Part shown: piece by piece, positions 50,101-62,100 of the stretch
Layout of the letters: the number at the start of each line of letters is the position of its first letter
Position numbering within the stretch: the first letter of the stretch is position 1
Assembly: GCF_037975245.1 (NCBI RefSeq)
Contig: NC_092567.1
Coordinates: 19,837,376-19,901,375, forward strand
Reading direction: 5' to 3'
From: Apostichopus japonicus
Taxonomy: Eukaryota; Echinodermata; Holothuroidea; Aspidochirotida; Stichopodidae
DNA length: 64,000 bases
The notes under the pieces: generated by a model
What the model saw: the letters and a program-made list of their open reading frames with translations, nothing else
Database searches by the model: none
Told to the model about the DNA's origin: nothing
Program-made: the position numbers and the translations under genes

Positions 50101-53100
50101 CCAAGGCCTTCGATGCTGAGCCTTCCACGCGCCAATAGAGGGCCGCCATGTTGGATACCACCCACGAATCTGGGTTTTTCTCCAGCGCCATGGCGATACG
50201 AGTCCCAGCTTCTTGACTGGAAATGGGATCTCCGTAAATGTTCTGTAAAACCTGCAAAAGAAACAGAAATATCCAATCTTCTTGAAATAGGTTGCAGCTT
50301 CACTGTTGCACATATACAGACCTCTCAGTGTATAAATATGCCATCTTTATGTTAATAAATATTTCATAGTGCAAAGGCTATGGAGAATTTTTATTCCTGA
50401 AACTAGTCAAAGTTAATCAGTTTACCACTTGAAAACACTGACAAAGTCAGCCCAGAGTTTTATTTTCAATTTGTCCATTCCACTTTTTCTGCCCCTCACA
50501 GGAAAATTATAATAATAATAAGCAGTTTTTTTCACGACGCTTAATCCACCACCAATGTGGGAGAAACTCGCGAGGGCTTCTGGATTACAACTTACTTACA
50601 CGTCGGGTGGCTTCCAATTCAACATTTCAACTCAAATTTGGAATCTTTTCAATTTAGAAAGTCATTTACGGTGGGAAAACCGTAGATTGCTCTTGGATGA
50701 AAAACCCACCTTACTATGAGCCGGCCGGGGATCGAACCCGGGCCTCCCGATTGCTGAGCCTCATTGCTTCAAATGCCACCACCATTTATTCACTAGGCCA
50801 CAACATCGGAATGCAGAAATCTTAACGGTCTCCTGAAAATGCTAAAGACTAAAGGGAATACACACATACGTACCTCTCTCAAACCTTGCTCGGCGGCATA
50901 GTCCAGGCTTCTTCGCCGTTTCATCCCCATTAAATGGTCCATGGTATGGAGACTAGATGGGAAATCTTGAGGACATTCCGGTGACAGCACCTCATTTGGT
51001 AGCACGGCACTGAAATCAATATGATCTTCTATCCTGTGGGACAATTGGAAAACAGAATAATAATAATTAATAAGTAACAGTTCTTATATAGCGCAACTTA
51101 CAATAAAGTCTCGCCGCGCTGTACTTAACCCTGGTCATTGGTAACTTGTCACACCTACACACCAAAGTGTGCACAATTCAAACAATCTCTCCTGGGGCAC
51201 CACAGTGCACCACAGCCATGTGTCCACTGGGGGACTTCCCATAGGGTGCAGCCACAAACCGGGGCACGCAACTATATTTACAAGTCACCACGCAAGTCCC
51301 CATTTATACACCTGGGTGAAGAGAGGCAATGGAGATAAAGTGCCTTGCCCAAGGACACAACGCAACGATCTGGCCAGGGCTCGAACCTGTAATCCTTAGA
51401 TCACAAGTCCACTGCCTTAACCACTTGAAGAAATATGGTATGTTTGTAAAAACGTTGTCAAAACTTTGTGAAGAGGTATTTTAATACATATAATTGTTCG
51501 CGCATACCCCTATCGAAATTCTCGAAATATTTATACGATACAAATTTTCAACATACGGAATATATATTGTAATAAGTGAGTTGTTTCTCACTTTTCATGC
51601 CAGTTACAAGGTGTCCCAAGTAAAAATGATTGCATGCTATTAATAGTGTCACTAAAAAAAAAGTTACAAGTCTTCCAGATAAGACACAGAATTTTACTTG
51701 GGTGCACTGTTCTATCTAGGAGACTTGTAAACTTTCTTTTTTTTGTCCTTTATCCACTATAATTGTTTTTCTTTTTTTTTTCATCTCTTTTATTGACTCA
51801 TTTGACATTTATACAAATAGACATGATAATTTTGTGATTTCTTTAGTATAACAATACAACTCAATCATTGCCTAACAATTTATTATTTCTTATCTTTAGT
51901 TTTAATAGTACATAATATTATCGATACATACGTGAAACCGCAGAGACAAAACGTACAATAATATTATTCAAATATAACAATCGCGACATGCACAAAGTTG
52001 AGAAGCAAAACATAGCAAAGAAATACTAAACAGGAGACCAAACAAGCACTGAGACACTATAAAAAAGAGCACTAGCTGCAAATGAAATCCTTCTTACTTA
52101 AAGCAGTTTTAAATTCTTGAAGAGAGATCGGAGGGTTAAGCTTATTCTTATATAGATAATAATAGTTTTCTGTTGAAATATGAAATATTTCGCATGAAAA
52201 ATGAGAAAGTTATAGACGGATAAAAGCAAAACTTAATCTCATACAGTTTAACTTCTAAATGTGCTGAAAGAAATTTCCACTGTCATCTTAACAGCTCTCT
52301 CAAGTAACACTCTTATGTTTATAGCTGCAGCACTCTGCACAAAAGCTTGCACATCAGTTGACATACTTAACAGTCCCCCCGATAAGACACAAAGTTTTAC
52401 TTGGGTGCACTGTTCTATCTGGGAGACTTGTAAACTTTTTGGGGTTTCTCCTTTATCCACTATAATTAAGACAAAGTTTTACTAATAGCGGATAAGAGCA
52501 AAATTTATTCTCGTACATGTTAACTTCTAAATGTGCTGGGAAAAAAAATTCCACGGTCATGTTAAGTAAATGCTCTTGTTAAAACCAGAAGTTAGTTATC
52601 ATTTAACTTCCTTCAAAGTCCTCAAAATAAAACTAGCGTCTTATCCTTTGTTTTTTCATAACTCACCTAATGTTCTTGGCAGTTACAGCCAACCAGGTGC
52701 TGTAGAAAGCTCTTTGTTTTTGAGAACTCACCTAATGTTCTTGGCAGTTACAGCCAACCAGGTGCTGTAGAAAGCTCTTTGTTTTTGAGAACTCACCTAA
52801 TGTTCTTGGCAGTTACAGCCAACCAGGTACTGTAGAAAGCTCTGAGGTTTAACCTTCTGAAATGCTGGCATTCTTCGGGTAATGGCCAAGAGAGATGCTT
52901 CTCTTGGAGAATCTTGGCAATATCTGTGAACGATAATTTTAAAACTGAAAAATTTAAATTCAAGTTCTTTTTTACATTTTTTTTACCCTGCAGTCTATTT
53001 AAAGCAATTACACCTTTCATAATTAAGGAGTGTTAGCTCAGTGGTTAACGCCGGTGCCTTTCAATCATAAGGTCCCGAGTTCGAGACACTCCAAGAAGAA

Positions 53101-56100
53101 TGTATGTCGTCCAGTGACAGAGTTGTTGACAATTGACAATTCATAACCATGGACGTTTAATATGAATCTAAGAGACTGACTTGGGTCAGCCTGCGGCTTT
53201 GATAAGCCAATGATTGCTTCTTTGCGAGTTCCTGATTGCAGGAGGATCTAAAATACATACATACATACAATACATAATTACTTATTAGAGTATTGGTCCC
53301 TACATCTCATCCCCCTGCAGCAAAGCTGAAGTGAGCTGATTTCTCGTTCTACTCACCTACATCTGGGGCAGGCACTGATGGTATATGAGGGCCGTACGCA
53401 CTGGAGGGAATGGTTCCAGAACTAGGAATTTGTTTCAGGTTGACAGTTATTTTCTATAAAGAGAGTAAAATATGAATCAATCAATTCTTTAAATGAACTT
53501 TCACTTGTACGACAACGAAATGTGACGAGATTAAAACAATGTATTAAAACAATAAATATTTGTGATCAAATGCATAGTAATTTTGATGTCCCCTTGGTGT
53601 TTATTAACAACTCAAGAACGTACATCGGATGAAGATGTATCAACAAGTTGTCTTAGCAGGAAAGAGGGATCTATAATAGCTCAAAGCCACACCCCTCCCC
53701 CCCCTCCCGACAACCCTCTGTGACTGCATTTCCTGCACACCTGCATTATTCCGACATTAAAACCTTTTTTCTTTCTCTTTTCATCTTCTCAGGAAAGCCA
53801 AACTTTACCTTTCCAGCCTGTTTACTGTCAATATTCACCAACTTTCTCTGCTTCACATGTGGCGGTATACCCTCCAATCCCTGGCTACTGGACTCCTGGG
53901 GTGGACCTTGGACCTTCACCTGACACCTGGGGTCTCCCTGAGGACCAGAGGATCTCTCATCATTACATGGGTGGCTACCAGAGTTAGAGGGTATAAATTC
54001 CCTAGTTCTAGTTTCTACCTGACACTGTTCCTTCCCGTCGACGTGGTAACAGATGGTTCGTGATTCGCGCTGCACGTTGCCGTCGTCCGTGCTCCGTAGT
54101 GGCCTAGGTACCCCGTCCGCAGTCTCTTCACTGACCTGACGAATAGAGGACAGCAAGAAGTCGGCTCAGTTGCATGATGCGATGAAAAGGGACGCTGCGT
54201 CAGTCAGAAGACCCATTGTCTTATATTAATCATTACTAGCATTTCACACCTTTTACATGCAATGAACTTTGCTAATATATCATCTTCCACCATTTCTAAG
54301 TAAGATTTGTTCTTCCAAGTGCTCTTGAGAGTAGCCTTGCTCTCACCTAAATATTTGAGTTTCAAGTTTACTAAAAATCCAGTATAAATACATGGAAGTA
54401 CATATTTATAAATAGGATATGAAAAACAGCTAAGAGTAATAAAGCTTAAAATAGCATGTACTTCAATTAGCAGGCCCTCTACAGACTAGAAATATATGAC
54501 ATTAGGAGATGAGGTGCGGGCAATGTAATCATTTGTTTCTGTGAAAGAATAAGACACACACAGAAGTGGGATCTTGCAGACAATACACCTTGGAGGAAAG
54601 AGAACATTTCAAAGAACATCTCACCTCTCTTTGTTCTTACAGTCTAATTTTCCTCTATTCATTCTCATTGTCCAATTTAGCTGACCATCTGTCCCTTTAA
54701 TATGTCTCTGAAGAAGATCCAGCTAGGACCGAAAGTCTGGCCCTCTTTTCATTTTAATTTTTTTTTTATCTTTTTTTTTATATATATTATTTTTATTTTT
54801 TATTTTATTTTTATTTTTATTTAAACTTTTTTATTTTTACCTGCCCACAGGTTTTTCACAGCAGATTTTACTGTTGCCCAGAAAAACTGCCCATAATCTT
54901 CTTGTTCTTACGTTACACCTAATAAATGTTGTCGACAATGATTCAACACGTTTTTCATTATTCAATGTCTCGTCTCCCCTTTAATCTTGAAGCATTGCAA
55001 ACATTTGGCTGAAAGGGTGTAAAGACTCCTGCAAAAAGAAACGTCTAATGTCGGTTATCTGACCTAGGTTGGAATGAGGTGTAAGAGAAGTGTTAGACAC
55101 CACCATCGATCCCAGAAAATACACACACAGCTTGCTACCATCGGTAATTAGACACTAGTGTACAGTCAGTACATACAGTTGCGGTCAACACCCACAGCAC
55201 AGTGTACAAACAATACAGCGATGGACATCTCAGGTCCAGCTAAAGATAACAAGGTATCACGTTTCATTACTGTACTGTCTGCATTTTGTAGCAACACGAA
55301 TAAAACATCATTTGCAAGCAACGGAAAGTTAAACTTTTTCAGATGGCCGCACGCGGTTTGGGGCGAGTCTTCAATGCCTTTAAAGCAGAGTAGCAAACAA
55401 GAAAATTGAACTTACTTCATCGTGGTACTTAGGTCCACCGTTCTCTGTAGCTTTCAGATGACATTTAAGTTTCCCTAAGATATCTAAGGTTTCCTTGGAC
55501 TTGGGGTTGAGGTTCATGGAAGTGGTATATTCTTGAATTGCTTGTTGATAACTGTCTAAGGAAGACCAAGCATTGCCCAGACTAAAATGGATAAACGGCT
55601 AAAAATAAAACATGAGACAAAAAAATGCAAAAATTAAAACATAGAATATTATAAGATATACAGCAGTATAATTTATGCAACATTGAATAAAAATGAGAGT
55701 TCAAAGAGTGATGAAAACAAAAAAGCCCTAATGAAATAAAACATCAGACAAATGCAAAAAATTAAAACATAGAATGTAATAAAATATACAGCAGTATTAT
55801 TTATGCAACATCGAATAAAAAATGAGAGTTCAAAGAGTGATGAAAACAACAAAGCCCTAATGAGTAACTCTTCAGCAATGTCATACACAAACTATAATGT
55901 TCAAAATGCTTTACTGTAGCAATCACTTCCTATTTGAACTTTTAAATGTCAGGTATGAAACCAAACCAGCAAGCAAACACATATCTAGGGATGTTGTTCA
56001 TGAAATAATAATAATTAAGGCTTATAAGCACAACAACTACAGCAAACTGTGTGCACTGCTGTGCTGGAAAACAACTAATTAAATCTCAAAGTAACGATAC

Positions 56101-59100
56101 AAAAGTTAAACCTGGTCGAGATTCTGGCTGAAATCAGGACCATTGACAAATAAGTAGTGTTTTAATTGCCTCTTAAAAGTAGCAGCATTTTGGACTTCTT
56201 TAAGGCTGTCAGGAAGCTTATTCCACAATTTAGGTCCAGCCTTCTCAAAGCGATACCCATACAAGGATTTGACTCGAGGCTCTTTTAATAACATATTTCT
56301 TCTACGGTCAGAGGTTACCAACAGATCATGGATATATTTAGGACCCAGTCCTCTAACAGACTTAAACACAATCAATATTATTTTAAAGAACACCCTCTCC
56401 TTGATTTTAAGCCAATGAAGATCATGGAATAGATCAGTCACATTATCATATTTTCTTCTACCATATATCATTCTTGCAGCAAAATTTTGAACAGATTGGA
56501 GTTGATCATGTAAATGTTGGTTGATACCAAAATAGAGTGAGTTACAAAACTCAATATGCGAAATAACCATGGATTGGACAATAGTGCTTAACCCAGACTT
56601 AGCAAGATAAAACCGCATTGTAGAAATATTTCTTAGATTCTTAAAGCACCTGGATTTAAGTGAACAGATTTGATGCCGAAAAGACATGGTATCGTCAAAA
56701 TGAACACCAAGGTTATGAACAATTTGGTCAAAACGTACACAATCAACAGTGTTAAGAATAACACCCTTGATACGAATCAGTTTTAATATAGGAAATGTCA
56801 GATCTCTGGGCTTACCTCCGAGCTGTTCACCACTAACGCCATTCTCAGCAACTGCAGTGCGTCCAACGACTTTCCTATAGACATCATGACGAGGGCAGCA
56901 TTCACTAGCGGTATATTGGCGTCTTCGACGGGTGCGAAGACCAGGGCAGGTCGGAGGCATTCGATGGCCTGGGCGTTGTTGTCCAGCTCTTTCCAATAGA
57001 GTGCTGCCAGGTTATACATCATCCACTGAGATGTGCTATGCTGTAATGACAACATTTTATGAGACCTGGCAGCTGGTACTATCCATTACATTGTGTCCCT
57101 GGGCAAGATGCTTTATCTCAATAGACTCTCTCCACCCAGGGGTTAAATGGGTACCTGTGAGGTAACTTGTCATTGGGTGCAGTCTATAACTGCTGCCAAC
57201 TGGAGGGATTGTCTCTGGGACATTGTATCATTGAACAGGGGTAATATAACATCTGTAAAGTGCTTTGAGACCTATCACTGGTATAAAGCGCTATATAAAA
57301 ATCAAATATTATTAAAATGTAGAAGCTATAAAAAGTAGAAGCTACACAACATTAACTGAAATGTGTTACATTACACCACCGTATAGTACTGTACACCACA
57401 TAACAAACCTGGTGCAACACCATGCAACACCACCTACCACTGCATCAAACACCAATCATGTCATGGCACCATCCAACACCAACTTACACCACACACCAAA
57501 GTGAACACTTACCAACCAAGGTGTAAACCTTACCTTATGCTCATTTATAGCAACAGCTACCCTTTGACCGAGCTCCCTTATCCTCAAGTCCACAGCATTA
57601 CAAAACGGCTTCAAAGCCTGTAAAAGCAAAAAAACAAATTTTTAACAAATGTATCTACTTTTCAAAACATGAAAATTGCACACTGAAAAAATAAAACAGC
57701 TAAGCTAAGAATCAAAAGGGCTTTGACACACATGGACACATTAATCTAACAAAAGTTTTTAAAACTATGATATGCAATCTTTGAATGTAATGAGTAAAAT
57801 TTCTTAAAATTCAGTTACGTTACTTTTTTCTCTCTTTGGATCTGCTAAACATAGATCTTACGCATGTATCTTAAATCGCCAAAAAATTGTAATGAAAGCT
57901 ATATCCTTTTACTAACATCAATTTATCATCATCATGGTGGGCACAGGATGTATGAAAACTTCTTTGTGCATACCTAATAAACTCATTAGTCCAGTATTCA
58001 AAATTACCACAGCACCCAAGATATTTAAATAGCACTTGATATACAGTCATCTGTTATATCATCCTAAGATCCAGCTTTCCTTATCAGAGACTAGACACCA
58101 GACCCTCCACCCCTCCACCCCCCCCCTTCTCTGACCCACCAGCCACTTCCAACCCTATCCCAATTTATACTTCACTCACTATCTTGTAATCCATTCTCTT
58201 CCTGGAATTTGGCAGTAGCGCTCTTTGGCTTATTCCATCCACAAAGTCCATCGCTGTCTCCCTGCCATTCATGATGTCCGGATCGGTGCAGAATGGTTTC
58301 CCGAGAGGAATGTCTGCAATCTCTCCAAAAGGACGCTGCAGCACCATTGCCAAGCTATTCCAGGAAGCGGGGAAAAAAAACATGGTACATCATAAAATAA
58401 AATGGGGAAAAGACATGGTACATAATAAAATGAAATGGGAAAAACATTGCCAAACTATTCAAGGAGGCGGGAACAACAACAATTAATTTTAATTACAACA
58501 TTTTTCCAGAGAACCAATCACAAGTGAGGCCAAGCAATTTCCAAGAAAATCTCGGCCTACACGAGTCCAGAACACATGAAGCTACAATCTCACTATTCTC
58601 GTAGGATTTATTTATTTAAAAGACAATTTCTTAACTTCATACTCCAGAGTGAGAACGGACCAGTAATCGTCTGCAAGGGATGCATTAAAAATCAATTAAA
58701 GGAGCTTACAGAATTTAGTTAAATATATTCCCTAATATCACATGACAATACATTTCGACGGATCTGAAATTGTTTTAATCCAAGGGACTTACTCCTCCGT
58801 GTCTCTGGTAGGGACACGAAACATCTGACCGACGAGTTGCCAGTCCGGTAGATCAAACCCTACGGTCTCACAATACGACCAAGTTGGCCAGTCGTCCTGC
58901 AACCAGGCTGGATTTTCACCGACGTCATCTTCGGAAGCGAGTCTAGCGGAAAGCCTGTCTGCTAGAGGGATCTCATTGCTGACGTTAAAGCAAGTCAGCT
59001 CCTTTAAACCAAACAACGATTGTCACAATGTCAACACACATCATACTAAGGATGTGGTATAAAAAATGGTGGTATCAAAAATGCTAAATATGCTAAAAAT

Positions 59101-62100
59101 CATCACAAAGATTCAAAAATTCACATCTTTTAGTATTCAGCTATTTCTTTGGCAAATGTTTCCCACACTATTAAACAAACTAAATTCCAGACTTTCTCAA
59201 CACCAAAACACGTCTCGCGGTTTACCACGAGGCCTACACACGTATAATGACCTAATGTTAGGCTACCTATAGTAAGCCTAACAATTGTACCTCTTGTAAA
59301 ATGTATGCTAATCCCTTTTGTAAAATTTTGATGAGGGGTACGTATATGCCAGGAACCAAGATCCCCCAAATATAACATGGTGCATTTTGTATCAATACAA
59401 GGAAAATACATGTGGTGATTTTATTTCAACTAATAGATTTTTTTTAGCAAGTGGGCTAAAATTGTGAAATTCTAGGCATGGCATTTCTCTTTTGATACAT
59501 TTGAGGCAACTTTCCTCACTCAGACATTTAATTCTCTATTATAAACACACCTGAATGTCTGGAGATAATTTCGAGATTCAGTTGAAAACATTTGACAGTT
59601 CTTAGCATGCTAAAATAAATTTAAAGCCACTATTGTTTGACCTTTACAATGACCTTTACAAACTTACACCTTTCAAAGCGGATAAACAGTTATTCTGGAT
59701 CAAGCTTGTGTCCGAAACCTCAATCTCCTGGTAAGGAAGAAAAAACAAATAATATAATATCGTTAAAAGAATTCAATTTCTGAACACGTACCTCAGAATC
59801 AAATAATTTCTCGTTTCAATTCCTCGTGCCAATATTTAGTCTAAGTCTAACAAAACATAGTCATTTGGACTACTAGTTCATTCAAAGTGGAACTTATCAT
59901 TGAGGATCAAATGTTTTTATCAATCACGGTAAGTTGCAATTCCAAACAAAGCAAAGGAAGGAGACAAATTTTTTTTTAAGATATTGCAAAGAAAATAAAT
60001 AAAAATATTGCCGTGATTTCTGAGAATAATGACACCAATTCTGAATACTCTAATTATAATAATAAATGAGACTTATATAGCGCCAAATCAGTAGACAAAA
60101 GTCACTGCTCAAGGCGCTTTACAAAGAAAGCAACTTAATTTAAAAAAGAACAAGTTTAAAGATGAGTCTTAAGTAAACTTTTGAATGTAGAAAGTTTAGA
60201 GCATGTACGAATGTGTTCTGGTAACTTGTTCCAGAGTAGGAGCTACCATACGTCCTTAACATAACTATCACTGTGACAGTCCGTCCACGAAATTTGTTGA
60301 CTGCATTTAAGCAAAGGAAAGAGACAGTATTGTTTCAAGATATTGCAAAGAAACTAAGTAAAAACATTGCCATGATTTCTGAGAATAATGACACCGATTC
60401 TGATTTCGTTACCGTACCTCGTTAACATAACTATCTCTGTGACAGTCCGTCAAAACAATTCGCATCCACAAAAATCGTTGACCGCATTTAATACAAGTAG
60501 ATAAAAGGCCAAACGATACCTGTCGTCTTCAACCTTGTTTTCGAAATTGTTTGAGGTGCAGATTCAAATACAAGGTTGATTCCCTAAAGCATTGCAACAG
60601 AATATCAGTTCCCAAACGGAGAAACTATATTTAATGTGTAAAAGTAAGTTGGCCTGACGTTTTGATCCTAGCAGGATCTTCTTCAGAGGCTAAATGACAA
60701 GTAACAGTAACAGAAGGGACAAAAGCACGCACAGAATACAGACAGGTTCATGAGCATGGTGAACACAAACAGATAGATGTAAGGGGATTAGTAGACAAGG
60801 GATGGAGAGAAGAAAGAAAGAAACCAACAGGGGAAGAGGAGAGGTAGGAGATAAACAGTGGAGGGATAAAGAGAGGATTAAGGGAAGGGGGTAGGGAAAA
60901 ACTATATCTAAGACATAAGTTCAAGAAGGTCATTAGGGAGTGACCGATGCGGAGAAGGAGGTTATTAATTAAGCTCACCACTTCCTCGTCCGTCGGGATA
61001 CCAAAGATTCCGCTCTCGGTCACTGCCTCTCGTCTGCACATGAGAAACTGGGCGCCCGATCCTAGTTCACTGACCTCGCAGTGAGGATTCTCACCTGGGG
61101 TTTTGTGTTTTTTTGAGATGAATGGATCAAAAAGATCAAATATTACTGGACAATGTCTGGATCTAGAGGTGAAACATTGATCCAAATAGAAGACATTTTG
61201 TGACAGAAAACATTTTTTTCGATGGAAGTAATAAATGTAAAATCATTTATGGTAAGAGGGAAGAGCAAGCTTACCCATCTTACAAAACATACTATTCAAT
61301 ACCACTCGCACTGTGAAAGTTGGTAAGTTACTCTATACCCTTAAAATTGAAGATTTGGGTAACAAAGCTCCCTACCTACACAACCGTACGTTGTTCTTGT
61401 ATCGGAGTACAGAAATGTCAGAAATTTTGTTTTCCTATACAACTGTAAGCTGTAAGACTATTATAAAGTAATAACAATAGAAAAATTCAAACGAGGTCTA
61501 GTTTCTAACAGAACTGAGCAACTGAACAGATTTTAAACTCAATGGTCTCTTTTCATGCTAGCTACAAGTTCCAATTTATCAACAGTCCTATTTTAGCCAC
61601 ACACAAAAATAAAAATAAAAAAAAACTTCTTTCCTCTTTTCAAGTTTTGTTTATAGTTTCCCAGTCGGTGTCATGCCGTTTACCGATTATATAAAAATTA
61701 AAAAAACAACGACTCAGTTTTACCCATTTCTTGTAAGAACCTTTGCCTCTGATAACTCAAGTTGGCTTCGAACTGCTCGTCTGGTTTCTTCTGACAGGTA
61801 AGTACACGTTGCTCAATTTCATGGAAATGTTGCTGTTTCCTCTGGTAGTCCTGGAGCTCGACCAGAGCCTTCTGAACAGATCTATCGGGCAGTGACGAAA
61901 AAATAAATGAAGACATCCACGGATGAGAATGGACGACAGGAAGATGACTGAAAAATGTAATCAACGCTGCTTTAAAAGGAGCAATTAATTAGCAGCAAAT
62001 TTATTGAGTTAGACCGTTGAAGAGCACAGTCCAGATAGAACTCTAATCTCTGACGGATGATCTCCAGCGATTAGCTTAGATGCATGGCTGATCAGGCTTA

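Noticed and set aside
56106-56996. 296-codon open frame as a single gene
   Set aside because: The C-terminal 230 codons are a LINE reverse transcriptase tail. The N-terminal part is TTC17 exon 8 read out of frame.
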